From Anaerolineales bacterium (GTDB lineage: Bacteria > Chloroflexota > Anaerolineae > Anaerolineales > UBA6663): DNA of 48,219 bases. The position numbers were made by a program, and so were the translations under genes. A model generated the notes under the pieces. That model searched no databases. It saw nothing but the letters and a program-made list of their open reading frames with translations, and had not been told where the DNA came from. This document shows positions 1 through 7,540 of this stretch, in pieces. The stretch lies in the NCBI GenBank assembly GCA_020845955.1, contig JADLEU010000111.1, forward strand, positions 1 to 48,219, written 5' to 3'. The stretch's first letter is position 1; every line of letters begins with the position of its first letter.

Positions 1-27
1 GCGCTGGAGCATCGGTTGAGGCGTCAT
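1..27 (-). CDS. Start of an unidentified gene running off the left edge
   Basis: Read on the minus strand, an ATG at 27-25 opens a frame (MTPQPMLQR) that leaves the window after nine codons. A GGAG sequence lies about six bases upstream and a TATAAT box about 40 bases upstream, which is why I call it a gene start. Nothing can be said about function from nine residues. Confidence 0.5.
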
Positions 28-65
28 GAGGTCTCCAATTCGATACCAGTGACCGGCGAGAGGGC

Positions 66-71
66 ATTATA
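66..71 (-). promoter_or_regulatory. Candidate -10 box for the left-edge gene
   Basis: The plus strand reads ATTATA, giving a perfect TATAAT on the minus strand, about 40 bases before the ATG at 27. I see no convincing -35 hexamer 16-18 bases further upstream, so this is a single-box call. The rest of 72-309 holds no gene I can support. Confidence 0.4.
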
Positions 72-309
72 GCGGGAGTGGGCGGGAGGCGAAAGGCGTG
101 CAGCGCATGGGGAGGCGTGGCGGCGCGCAAGAGCGCCGGTAGGCAGGCTATCCGCGGCCAGACGCGGGCGGACCAGGAGGCGTGTGGCGCTCAGGCCGCG
201 GAGAGAAGTCTGGAACTGCTAGACACCAGAGATCTCTCATCTCCCCGTGAGCACTCGTGCGGCGTGGCGAGGCTGTATGGTCGGCGCGGCCCGGTGACAG
301 ACGAGAGGG

Positions 310-2079
310 TCATGAAGAAGGCTCGGCGCAGGCCTGGCGGATAATCAGCGCCTGGCCGAGGCTGAGGGTGTAGTTCTCGTCCAGGCCGTTCAGGCTGGCC
401 AGGTCGGCGAGGGGCAAGTCATATTGCAGCGCGATGCCCAGGGCGGTCTCGCCGGCGGCGACAGTGTGCAGGAGGTTGCAGGCCGGCATTATCTGAGAGC
501 CGGGCTGCCAGGCGGGGCTGTGGTCGAGGCGTGAATGATCGATCAGTGGGACGACCCGGTTCGCCATAGGAGACCGGAGCGCGGCCGCGACGTCCACCAG
601 GCCCAGGCCAGCGCCCTGCAGGCTGCTGCCCCAGCGCGCCGCCAGCAGGAGGTAACGGCCGTCCGCCGAGAATGCGGGCAAGGCAGTCCGCATGTCGTAG
701 CAGACGTCCTGGAGGCGCGCCGGCGGGCCTCCGGCGACAGGCAGCAGATACGGGTCGAAGCAGCCGTTGTGGTGCGCGTCCTGCAAGTACAGCAGGTGAG
801 TGCCGTCCGGCGACCAGCGCGGGCCACGGATGCCGTTGGGCGCCGGTTGAATTTCAAGAAGCCTGGCGGGCCGCATGTCGAACTCGCCACCGCCCACGGC
901 GGCGCCGGCGTCGACGGAGACGATGCGGGCGGCGGCGCCGGGCACGAGCGCCGAGTCAGATGGCGTGCCGCGCCAGGGGCCCAGCTCAAGGTAGGCCAGC
1001 CGTGTGCCGTCAGGGGACCAATCGAAGCCCAAATATATGTTGAACTCATCCAGCGGGGGCGGCGGCGTGAGGCGGCCGACCCGCCAGTGGACAAGCTCGA
1101 AACTGGTCGTGCCGGGGGCACTGATGGCGAAGAGCGCGGGAGTGCCGCTCTCGTCGCGAGCGGCATAGGCGATGAGATCGCCCACCGGCGACCAGCGCAC
1201 ATCGCTGGCTCGCTCCGCCAACTGCCGCGCGCCCTCGCCGGGTACCGGCTGGGGCCCGGCGGTCTCGAAGATCATGTAGAGCCCCCCGCTCCACTCACCC
1301 CTCGTGTCGTGCGGCACCAGGGCCAGGGCCAGGCGCGTGCTGCCGTCGGGCGCCCAGGCGAAGACATAGTCGTAGGCCGAGGTGGGCGCAGTTGTCTCAG
1401 TGATCTGGGTCAGGCCGCTGCCGTCTGGCCGGATCGTGAAGACCTCGGGCCGGCCGGTGCGGTCGGACACGAAGGCCAGGCGCGATCCGTCGGGCGACCA
1501 GGCCGGGGCGGCGTCCTGGCCGGAGTGGTTGGAGAGGTTGCGCAGGCCGCTGCCGTCAGGGTGCATGACGTAGAGATCGTCGTTGCCATTGCCCTGGCGC
1601 GCCAAGAAGGCGATTAGGCCAGAGGCGGCCGGCTGGACGGTACCGGCCGGGGGTGACCCAGCAGTTGGGATGGGCTGGGAGGTGATGGTGGGTAGCGTGG
1701 CAGCCGGAGTGGTGATCGGCGCTGGATCACCGGCGCGGCTGCCGCCGGCCAGGTTGCTGACCCAGACAATGGCCAGGATGAGCAGCGCGGCGGCGCCGGC
1801 CAAGTGCCAGCCGTGGGCCGGGCGGGGCAAGGCAGGACGAGGCCGGCCAGCGCGGGCCTGGACCTGGCGCAGATAGTCAGCGAGCGGGGCCGGCTCGGCG
1901 AAGGGCCAGCGGGCGCGCAGGGCCTGGGACAGGCGCGGTTCCACGGCCTGAAGAAAGCGGTCGTAAGCGCGGCACTCGCCGCAGCCTTTCAGGTGCGTTT
2001 CGAGCTGGAGCAATTCGCCGGCGCTGAGGGCGGCGCGGCCGGTGTGGAGCAGTTGCTGCGCTTCGGCGTGGGTCAGCAT
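310..2079 (-). CDS. Membrane-bound anti-sigma factor with TolB-like propeller and LysM domain
   Basis: 589 aa. The N-terminus is a zinc-binding anti-sigma domain (zf-HC2): H29, C33 and C36 in the HLKGCGEC motif. A basic, Pro-rich linker and one membrane segment follow (about 90-112). The exported part has TolB/PD40-type repeats (PDGSGLRNLS, AWSPDGSRLAFVSDR, RWSPDGTHLLYL) from about 150 to 520 and ends in a LysM domain (about 535-585). Known for the families: zf-HC2 domains hold ECF sigma factors inactive, and LysM binds peptidoglycan-type sugars. The gene lies directly downstream of an ECF sigma gene, so I infer it is the cognate anti-sigma and senses the envelope. An AGACC-type hairpin repeat lies between the two genes. 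Confidence 0.85.
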   Translation of the reverse strand: MLTHAEAQQLLHTGRAALSAGELLQLETHLKGCGECRAYDRFLQAVEPRLSQALRARWPFAEPAPLADYLRQVQARAGRPRPALPRPAHGWHLAGAAALLILAIVWVSNLAGGSRAGDPAPITTPAATLPTITSQPIPTAGSPPAGTVQPAASGLIAFLARQGNGNDDLYVMHPDGSGLRNLSNHSGQDAAPAWSPDGSRLAFVSDRTGRPEVFTIRPDGSGLTQITETTAPTSAYDYVFAWAPDGSTRLALALVPHDTRGEWSGGLYMIFETAGPQPVPGEGARQLAERASDVRWSPVGDLIAYAARDESGTPALFAISAPGTTSFELVHWRVGRLTPPPPLDEFNIYLGFDWSPDGTRLAYLELGPWRGTPSDSALVPGAAARIVSVDAGAAVGGGEFDMRPARLLEIQPAPNGIRGPRWSPDGTHLLYLQDAHHNGCFDPYLLPVAGGPPARLQDVCYDMRTALPAFSADGRYLLLAARWGSSLQGAGLGLVDVAAALRSPMANRVVPLIDHSRLDHSPAWQPGSQIMPACNLLHTVAAGETALGIALQYDLPLADLASLNGLDENYTLSLGQALIIRQACAEPSS

Positions 2080-2092
2080 GGGCGCCTCTGCT

Positions 2093-2125
2093 AGACCCTA
2101 AAGGTCTCGAAGACCTTTAGGGTCT
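2093..2125. repeat. Perfect 15-bp stem hairpin repeat at the sigma gene 3' end
   Basis: AGACCCTAAAGGTCT (2093-2107), loop CGA, then the exact reverse complement (2111-2125). Each arm is itself nearly palindromic (AGACC...GGTCT). The repeat supplies the last two sense codons and the TAA stop of the sigma gene on the minus strand. It looks like a dispersed palindromic element; it could also weaken read-through from the sigma to the anti-sigma gene. Confidence 0.85.
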
Positions 2126-2671
2126 CGGATCAATCTGTTCACGCAGCCGTTGATGAGCGGCGCACAGGCGGTTGTGCACGGTGCGCTCGGTGACGCCGAG
2201 GACGGCGGCGATCTCCGCCAGGCGCAGGTCGTGTTCGTAGCGCAACACCACCACCAGGCGCTGCGGCTCGGGCAGCCCGCGCACGGCCTGCCACAGCTCG
2301 GCGTGGGCCTCGGCCTGGATGGCCTGCGCCTCGGGCCGCGGCGTTACAGCCTGGCTCAGGCGCAGCAGCGCTTCCAAGGCACGGCGCAGGCGCAGGCGAG
2401 CGCCCCGCCGGCGCAGGCGGCCGCGGCAGACATTGACGGTAATGGCGTACAGCCAGGTTGTAAACGCCGCCTCCCGCCGGTAGCCACGCAGGGCACCGAG
2501 GGCCGCGACAAAGGCGTCCTGGGCGGCCTCGTCGGCCTCGGCCGGGTCGTCGAGGATCGAGAGCGCCAGCCGGAACAGCGCCGGACGATAGGTCTCTACC
2601 AACTCGGCGATGGCCTGGGCGTCGCCGGCCTGGCAACTGGCCAACAGGTGGGCGAGGGCGGTTTGGCTCAA
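2117..2671 (-). CDS. ECF-type RNA polymerase sigma factor (first of two)
   Basis: 184 aa, normal length for the ECF family. Sigma-70 region 2 (about residues 20-95) has the typical DDPAEADEAAQDAFVAAL and TTWLYAITVN motifs. Region 4 (about 130-178) has LRLAEIAAVLGVTERTVHNRL. The only possible upstream start is a TTG at 2671, because an in-frame TAA lies four codons before it. No Shine-Dalgarno sequence is present, but a CATCTAAT box sits just upstream, suggesting a leaderless message. It pairs with the zf-HC2/LysM gene downstream. The last codons come from a palindromic repeat. Confidence 0.9.
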   Translation of the reverse strand: MSQTALAHLLASCQAGDAQAIAELVETYRPALFRLALSILDDPAEADEAAQDAFVAALGALRGYRREAAFTTWLYAITVNVCRGRLRRRGARLRLRRALEALLRLSQAVTPRPEAQAIQAEAHAELWQAVRGLPEPQRLVVVLRYEHDLRLAEIAAVLGVTERTVHNRLCAAHQRLREQIDPRP

Positions 2672-2976
2672 GCTATGACATTAGATGCGCGCGGACGGGA
2701 AAAGCGGAAAGTGGTGTGGAGGTGTGCAGGTATGAAAGTGTGGAAGCACGGGGGTGTGGGCGTGTGGGGGTATGGGAGCACGAGGGCGGCGGGCAGCATG
2801 AAGATAGTGTATGCCAGCAGGCGGCGGTCGCAATGCGCCGTAATGCGGCGGCCAGGCGGAAGGCATGGTCCAGAGATCTCTCACCCGGCAAAAACCACGC
2901 CAGGTTCGAGATGACATGGCTGGTGGTTGGGTGACTTCGCCGGGTGCAAGATGACATGGCCCGCGGTTGGGTCGCA
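2672..2976. repeat. Gene-free spacer made of dispersed low-complexity repeats
   Basis: This 305-bp spacer has two parts. Positions 2712-2790 are GT-rich and minisatellite-like (variations on GTGTGGGGGTGTGGGCGTG). Positions 2868-2980 hold CCAGAGATCTCTCA followed by two 40-bp imperfect tandem units (2901-2940 and 2941-2980), both with ATGACATGGC in the same place. The second unit runs into the stop codon of the next gene. A related GT-rich stretch lies inside priA at 9184-9220. No gene is supported here. Confidence 0.7.
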
Positions 2977-4533
2977 TTAGGTCGGGCGCGGTGGCACCGT
3001 GGGCGCGATGGTGGGCAGTGGCGCCGGCGTGGGCGTTTCGGGGCAGCCGGCCTGGCACGGGGTCGGCGAGGGCGCCGGCGCCAGGGGGATCGCCAGGACC
3101 CAGCCGACGGCGATGCTCGTGCAGTCGCTGAGGCTGTTGGCCGCCAGCAAGACGTCCAGCGGAACGCCAAAGCGGTCAGCGATGCCCTGGCACGTGTCGC
3201 CGTCCTGAACGGTGTACCAGAAGGGTTCGCCCGGCGTTGCCGGAGGCGGGGCGGTGAGGGCCAGCGGGACGATCAGCACCTGGCCGGCGGCGAGGTTGGC
3301 ACAGTCGAACCCAGGATTAAGTAGAACCAGGACCTCGACGGGCGCGTCGAAGGATTCGACGAGGCTCTCGCACGTGTCGCCAGGCTGAACCGTATAGTAC
3401 GTGGTACCGGCGGGAGGCGGCAAGGGTGTGGGCGTAGGCGTGCCGTCGCCGCAGCCGACTTGGCAGGGGGTGAAGGTAGGGAACGGCAGCGGCGTGGCGG
3501 TGGGCTCGGGGCAGACGAAGACGGCCGGGTCGCAGGGCGGCACGGTGACGTCGAACACGGCGCCCGGGCAATGGCCGTAGCAGAGGACTGGCGTAGGCGT
3601 GCAAGCGACGGCGGCGCAGTCGACGCCGGGCGGCAACCAATCCGCGGGCGTGGGCGTGACGGTGGCGTTGAGCAACAGTTGGAAGACGCCCAGGCGCACG
3701 CGGTCGCCGGCCAGGTCGCCGCTGGCGGGCGACACACGCTGGCCGGTTTGCGGGTCGACGGCCAGGGCGTAGAGGGTATAGTCGCCGGGAGGCAGATCGG
3801 CGGGCAGCGCCAACCAGAGGGGCACCTCGGCATACTCGCCAGCCTGCCATTGAGCGGTGGGGCGGTGGGAGGCGGGCGACGAGTCGCTCTGGGCCACGAG
3901 CTGTCCGGCGCCATTTTCGAGCTGCACCGAGAGGATGTAGTCCAGGGCCGGCACGGCGGGGGCGTGCCAGACGGTGTAGATGTTGAGAGTAGCCGCGCCG
4001 ATCGGGGTGACGGCATAGCCGGTGAGGGTGCCCAAGCCCGGAAAATCGGCCTGGACGCTATAGGTGGTCGGCAGCGGCTCGAAGTGGCGCGTGGGCAGGG
4101 GCAGCGGCGTCGGGCTCTCGTCGGGCGTGCCTGGCAGGCCCTGTGCATCGGTGCCGCCGGCGGCAGGGGCGAAGGGCTCGGGCTGAAGCTGCAGGGTGAA
4201 GATCAGCGCCAGAACGAGGACCAGCACGGCCAGGGCGCCGGCCGCGCGGCCGATCCAGTCGAGGCGGTTGGTCCGCATGGGTTGAGGGCCTCCAGCCCGG
4301 GTGATACGCTGCATCAAATCCGGCGCGGGTCCGCGGGCGGCGGGTGCCTCCCAGCGCTCGGCCAGCGCTCGGCGCAGGCCCTGCTCCACTGCGGACAGCT
4401 CGGCGGCGTAGGCGCGGCACTCGGGGCAGGCGCGCAGGTGCTCGTCGAGGGCAGCCTGGGCCGCGGCGTCCAGGCGGTTGTCGGCGGCCTGTTGGGCGGC
4501 CTGGCGGGCCGCCTGGTGCGAAAGCGTCGTCAT
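2977..4533 (-). CDS. Membrane-bound anti-sigma factor with two LysM domains
   Basis: 518 aa. Residues 1-70 form a zf-HC2 domain with H32, C36 and C39 (EHLRACPEC). One membrane segment lies at about 93-115 (AAGALAVLVLVLALIFTLQL). Outside are a beta-rich domain (about 150-290), Pro/Thr-rich linkers with paired cysteines (TPTPLPP type), and two LysM domains (about 385-430, YTVQPGDTCESL; about 445-492, YTVQDGDTCQGI). The start overlaps the end of the upstream ECF sigma gene by four bases (ATGA), so the two are translationally coupled. I infer a sigma/anti-sigma pair responding to cell-wall polysaccharide. Its 3' end runs into a tandem repeat. Confidence 0.88.
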   Translation of the reverse strand: MTTLSHQAARQAAQQAADNRLDAAAQAALDEHLRACPECRAYAAELSAVEQGLRRALAERWEAPAARGPAPDLMQRITRAGGPQPMRTNRLDWIGRAAGALAVLVLVLALIFTLQLQPEPFAPAAGGTDAQGLPGTPDESPTPLPLPTRHFEPLPTTYSVQADFPGLGTLTGYAVTPIGAATLNIYTVWHAPAVPALDYILSVQLENGAGQLVAQSDSSPASHRPTAQWQAGEYAEVPLWLALPADLPPGDYTLYALAVDPQTGQRVSPASGDLAGDRVRLGVFQLLLNATVTPTPADWLPPGVDCAAVACTPTPVLCYGHCPGAVFDVTVPPCDPAVFVCPEPTATPLPFPTFTPCQVGCGDGTPTPTPLPPPAGTTYYTVQPGDTCESLVESFDAPVEVLVLLNPGFDCANLAAGQVLIVPLALTAPPPATPGEPFWYTVQDGDTCQGIADRFGVPLDVLLAANSLSDCTSIAVGWVLAIPLAPAPSPTPCQAGCPETPTPAPLPTIAPTVPPRPT

Positions 4534-5114
4534 CGGCTGTCTGCCTCCACCAGCAGGGCCGGCTCATCACGCAAGGCCAGCCGCAGCCGGTCGCGGGCGG
4601 TGGCCAGGCGCGAGTGCACCGTGCCCAGGCTGATCCCCAGGATCTGCGCGATCTCGGCGGTCGGCAGATCGTGGTAGTAGCGCAGGATCACCGGCAGGCG
4701 GTGCTTCTCGCCCAGGGCCTGCACGGCTCGCCACACAGCGCCGGCGGTTTCGCGCTGCGCGGCGGCGGCCTCCGGCAGCGGATCGGGCAGCGCGCCCCAG
4801 CGGGCGGCCTGGAGCGCGCCGCGCAGGCGCTGCCAGGTGCGGCCTTTGCGCCAGCGGCTGCGGCAGGTGTTCACCGTGATCGCGTACAGCCAGGTCGTGA
4901 AGGCGGCCTCGCCGCGAAACGTGCCGAGCCGGCGCAAGGCGGCCAGAAAGGCCTCCTGCGCGGCCTCGTCGGCCTCAGCCCGATCGTCCAGGATGGAGAG
5001 CGCCAGCCGGTACACCGCGGCCTGGTGGGTACACACCAGCCATTCGACCGCCGCGGGGTCGCCGGCCCGGCAGCGCTCGAGCCACTGCTGCGGGTCCACG
5101 GGGTTCACAGTCAT
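4530..5114 (-). CDS. ECF-type RNA polymerase sigma factor (second of two)
   Basis: 194 aa. Region 2 (residues about 20-100) contains DDRAEADEAAQEAFLAAL and TTWLYAITVNTCRSRW. Region 4 (about 135-185) contains LPTAEIAQILGISLGTVHSRL. The ATG at 5114 follows the box CGTCTAAT with only a few bases between, and no ribosome binding site is visible, so translation is probably leaderless. A TGAAGC box lies 16 bases before CGTC, which matches the TGAAAC-N16-CGTC layout recognised by several ECF sigma factors and suggests autoregulation. It overlaps the LysM anti-sigma gene by four bases. Confidence 0.92.
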   Translation of the reverse strand: MTVNPVDPQQWLERCRAGDPAAVEWLVCTHQAAVYRLALSILDDRAEADEAAQEAFLAALRRLGTFRGEAAFTTWLYAITVNTCRSRWRKGRTWQRLRGALQAARWGALPDPLPEAAAAQRETAGAVWRAVQALGEKHRLPVILRYYHDLPTAEIAQILGISLGTVHSRLATARDRLRLALRDEPALLVEADSR

Positions 5115-5119
5115 CAGAT

Positions 5120-5150
5120 TAGACGCCGGCCGGGGCCGGCTGCTTCAGTC
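5120..5150 (-). promoter_or_regulatory. Candidate ECF promoter of the second sigma gene
   Basis: On the minus strand TGAAGC and CGTC are separated by 16 bases, and CGTCTAAT ends three bases before the ATG at 5114. The layout resembles ECF promoters of the TGAAAC-N16-CGTC type. The first sigma gene has a similar CATCTAAT just upstream of its TTG start. The short distance implies a leaderless transcript. Confidence 0.5.
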
Positions 5151-5236
5151 TGGCGTTAATACGGCGCGGAGAGGCGCTAGGTTCCCGGCCGCCAACCCGG
5201 GTGTGTGGGCATGCGGGTAGGGGTGGGCAGGCCGCG

Positions 5237-5428
5237 TCAGGCCGGGGATTGCGGCGCGTAGACCGAGATGTGCTTGCCGCTGGCGGCCGAAAAGGCGGCA
5301 CGCTGCCAGTCGGCCCAGCGATGCTTCCGGCGCAGGCCCGCCAGCCGGGCCATCAGGTCGAGCTCGGACGGCCAGGCGTAGCGCACCTTGACCGGGAACA
5401 ACTGGGTCCCCTGCTCGGCCAGCCGCAC
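5237..5428 (-). pseudogene. C-terminal fragment of a class I SAM-dependent methyltransferase
   Basis: The 63-residue frame reads RYAWPSELDLMARLAGLRRK, then WADWQRAAFSAASGKHISVY. This is the characteristic C-terminal end of a common family of class I methyltransferases, recognised from memory. The roughly 180-200 residues that should precede it, including the SAM-binding motif, are absent: upstream DNA is a different membrane ORF. I therefore call it a truncated remnant, not a functional gene. Confidence 0.5.
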
Positions 5429-5459
5429 GTGCTGGGTCTATCCATCGCTTTCACCGTGA

Positions 5460-5678
5460 CTAGTGCGCGCGCGTGCCAAGCCCAAGGCCGCCCACCAGCA
5501 TGGCGGCGGCGTTGCCGAACATCAGCATGGCGATGATCACGGCCAGTATTCCCTGGCTGCCGGCCAGGCGCAGCAGGCTGGCGATGCCAAGGATCAGCCG
5601 GATGATGGCGTTGAGGCAGAAGAGCGCCTGGGCGGCTCGGACTGGGCGGGGCGCTGCGGGAGGAGAGGCGGCCGTCAT
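5460..5678 (-). CDS. Small two-helix membrane protein, unknown function
   Basis: 72 aa from the ATG at 5678: a polar N-terminus rich in Ala and Pro, then two hydrophobic segments (ALFCLNAIIRLILGIASLL and ILAVIIAMLMFGNAAAMLVG). I do not recognise the family. The reading frame stays open further upstream, but that part encodes a HigA-like fragment and probably arose by fusion with debris. No clear Shine-Dalgarno sequence is visible, so this could itself be a remnant. Confidence 0.45.
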   Translation of the reverse strand: MTAASPPAAPRPVRAAQALFCLNAIIRLILGIASLLRLAGSQGILAVIIAMLMFGNAAAMLVGGLGLGTRAH

Positions 5679-5839
5679 GGCGGGCTGAACGTCAGGCGCG
5701 AAACAGGGGAGGCCGGACCACTGGTGGCTGGCTGCCGGCCGCCGTGCGCCCGCTCGATCCCGCCGCGGGGCCGCAGCACGAGAGGCACGCGGCGGCTGCC
5801 CTGGCTGCGAGGGAAGCCGCTGGCGCGCTTGCGCTCTGC

Positions 5840-6018
5840 GCGTGGAATATGGTTTGAGCAAGGCTTCAGCCGGGATGCCCAACTCCTGGTGCAATCTCTG
5901 GATCATCCGCATCAACCTGGCCGTACTCGGCATGGGCGCCGGCAAGTCGGATGAATACGATTTGGAGCTCGAACTGCACGGCTGCGATGATACGGTACTT
6001 GTTGCCCTCGATAGCGGC
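5840..6018 (-). pseudogene. Decayed higBA toxin-antitoxin remnant (ends of both genes fused)
   Basis: On the minus strand, 6018-5908 reads AAIEGNKYRIIAAVQFELQ, then IVFIRLAGAHAEYGQVDA, the C-terminal half of a HigB-type RelE-like toxin (the GxxYR...VYIRFxGTHAEYDxIDA pattern). A second frame, overlapping it and running to about 5840, reads LMRMIQRLHQELGIPAEALL, the C-terminal end of HigA antitoxins. The middle of the locus, including the antitoxin HTH, and the start of the toxin are missing. One deletion joining the two 3' ends explains this. Family assignment is from motif memory. Confidence 0.6.
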
Positions 6019-6024
6019 GGGGCG

Positions 6025-6738
6025 TCAGACGCGGTTGGGCGCTGCAGCCGCGCGCGGCTGCGGCTGGGTGGCCAAGTAGAAGCCCAGGAACATCAGAGCC
6101 GCGCCCACCAACTCGCTAGCGTAGAGCCAGTCGGCCCAACCCAGGCGGATGAAGAGGCCGGCGCTGGCGGGGAACATGGCCCCGGCGGCAATCAGGACGT
6201 TGCCGGCCACCCGGTTGAGCAGCACGCGCTTACGCCAGAAGAGCCAGGCACTCCACAGCGCGCCGCCCACCAGGGTTAGGGTGCCGTAGATGTTGAGCAG
6301 GATGGTCAGCGACACCATCAGGCCGCCGCGCGTCAGCAGATCGCGGTATTGGGTGGAGATGGGCACCCCCAGCCGGAAGGCGCCCGCCTCCAGCGGGGCA
6401 GTGAAGACAGCCACCGCGGCGACGAGCGAGGCCACGGCCAGCAGCGCCGTCAGGGCATGAACCATGCCGCGCCGGCGCACCAGCAGGTAGACCGTGCCCT
6501 GGCCCAGCCAGGCGGCGGTGAGCATAGCGCCGCTGAGATACCACAAGCGCAGCAGTAGCGCGCTCCAGCCCAGCGCCAAGTAGGCCTCGGCAAAGGTGCC
6601 CAGGCCATACAGCACCAGCCCCAGGCCCCAGAACAGCGAGTGCTGCCGGCGGCCCACGCGATAGCGGTTGAGCACGGCCACGGCGAAGACGAAGGTAATG
6701 GCGGTCGAGATGAAGGGGAGGATGTGGAGAAGGTCCAT
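6025..6738 (-). CDS. Seven-helix integral membrane protein, unknown function
   Basis: 237 aa with about seven hydrophobic segments (starting ILPFISTAITFVFAVAVL, and later SLFWGLGLVLYGLGTFAEAY, LLLRLWYLSGAMLTAAWLG, ALTALLAVASLVAAVAVF, LMVSLTILLNIYGTLTLVGG, VLIAAGAMFPASAGLFI, LVGAALMFLGFYLA). The C-terminus is short and basic. I do not recognise a catalytic motif and cannot assign a transport or sensory role. The ATG at 6738 lacks a clear ribosome binding site. The BldC/MerR-like regulator upstream runs the same way, about 60 bases away, so the two may be co-transcribed. Confidence 0.75.
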   Translation of the reverse strand: MDLLHILPFISTAITFVFAVAVLNRYRVGRRQHSLFWGLGLVLYGLGTFAEAYLALGWSALLLRLWYLSGAMLTAAWLGQGTVYLLVRRRGMVHALTALLAVASLVAAVAVFTAPLEAGAFRLGVPISTQYRDLLTRGGLMVSLTILLNIYGTLTLVGGALWSAWLFWRKRVLLNRVAGNVLIAAGAMFPASAGLFIRLGWADWLYASELVGAALMFLGFYLATQPQPRAAAAPNRV

Positions 6739-6800
6739 GGCATTAGGGTGAATGGCGCAAGAAACTCGTCACAGGGGCGCTTGGCTAAACGCCCGCACGG

Positions 6801-7436
6801 CTACGAATGAGTCTCGGCCTCGTGGGCGGCGACCAGCGCCAGCAGGATGGCATTGGTGAAGGCCGCGATGCGGCGATGCATGGCCGCCCACTCGCGGGCG
6901 GCGCGCTGGCCGGAGGCCTGGTAGACGTCGATGACGCTGTCGTACAGGAAGTCGCGAAAATAGAGGAAGACGCCGACGGTCTCGGCCAGCGATAGGCCGG
7001 CCTCGCGCCCCAGCCGCTCGTAGGTCTGGCCCAGGCTCTCGACCTCGGCCGGCATAGCGGCCTGGTCATCGGCCAGATAGCCCAGCAGCAGGCGTAGCTG
7101 GCTGTGACCAGTCTCGCGCAGCGCGCGCCGGCGGACGTCGTCAAAGCGCTGATACCAGCCGGCCTCTGCCAGCCGGCCTTCAGCCAACTGCAGGCGGGTG
7201 CGGCCGAGGACGTTCTCGACGATCAACTGGCCGGGCGAGATGTGGGCCTCGCGGCGCGAAGCAGCCCAGGTTTCGATATCTGCCCGGCGAAAACGGCGAT
7301 GTTTGCCGGGGGTGCGGTGGGCGGGGATGTCGCCGCGGTCGGCCCAGGCGCGCAGGGTGGAAGGGTGCACACCTAGCAGTGCCGCGGCATCGCTCAAGTT
7401 CAGCCACTCGTTAGCAGTGCTGGCGTCCAATGGCAA
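6801..7436 (-). CDS. BldC/MerR-like excisionase-type DNA-binding regulator with helical sensor domain
   Basis: 211 aa. Residues about 10-60 are a MerR/excisionase-type winged helix (LNLSDAAALLGVHPSTLRAW, then DIPAHRTPGKHRRFRRADIETW). The rest (about 75-205) is a helical domain resembling the RsbR/RsbRD N-terminal type (VESLGQTYERLGREAGLSLA, FLYFRDFLYDSVIDVY), a fold often used in stress sensors. The first codon is TTG at 7436, with a second TTG two codons on; AGAG lies about seven bases before. A nested inverted repeat at 7450-7496 lies directly upstream and overlaps a TTGACA box, consistent with autoregulation. Confidence 0.8.
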   Translation of the reverse strand: MPLDASTANEWLNLSDAAALLGVHPSTLRAWADRGDIPAHRTPGKHRRFRRADIETWAASRREAHISPGQLIVENVLGRTRLQLAEGRLAEAGWYQRFDDVRRRALRETGHSQLRLLLGYLADDQAAMPAEVESLGQTYERLGREAGLSLAETVGVFLYFRDFLYDSVIDVYQASGQRAAREWAAMHRRIAAFTNAILLALVAAHEAETHS

Positions 7437-7449
7437 TCTCTTAAAGTCT

Positions 7450-7496
7450 GCATAAAGCTAACTGTTGATATAGGTTTTGTCAACTGAGCTTTGTGC
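7450..7496. promoter_or_regulatory. Nested inverted repeat (operator or terminator) upstream of the regulator
   Basis: Outer arms GCATAAAGCT (7450-7459) and AGCTTTGTGC (7487-7496) match at nine of ten positions. Inner arms GTTGA (7464-7468) and TCAAC (7480-7484) match perfectly. On the minus strand TTGACA overlaps the inner arm, with TAGCTT 17 bases downstream as a weak -10. It lies between the priA stop (7541) and the regulator start (7436), so it could be an autoregulatory operator or a priA terminator; no T-run follows, which favours the operator. Confidence 0.55.
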
Positions 7497-7540
7497 ATAA
7501 TTCGGGTGATATTTGCCAGCACAAGCGCGCTGTTGATGTG

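Noticed and set aside
535-1617. Long plus-strand open frame opposite the TolB/LysM anti-sigma gene
   Set aside because: Arg/Gly/Ala-rich with no domain; typical antisense shadow in GC-rich DNA.
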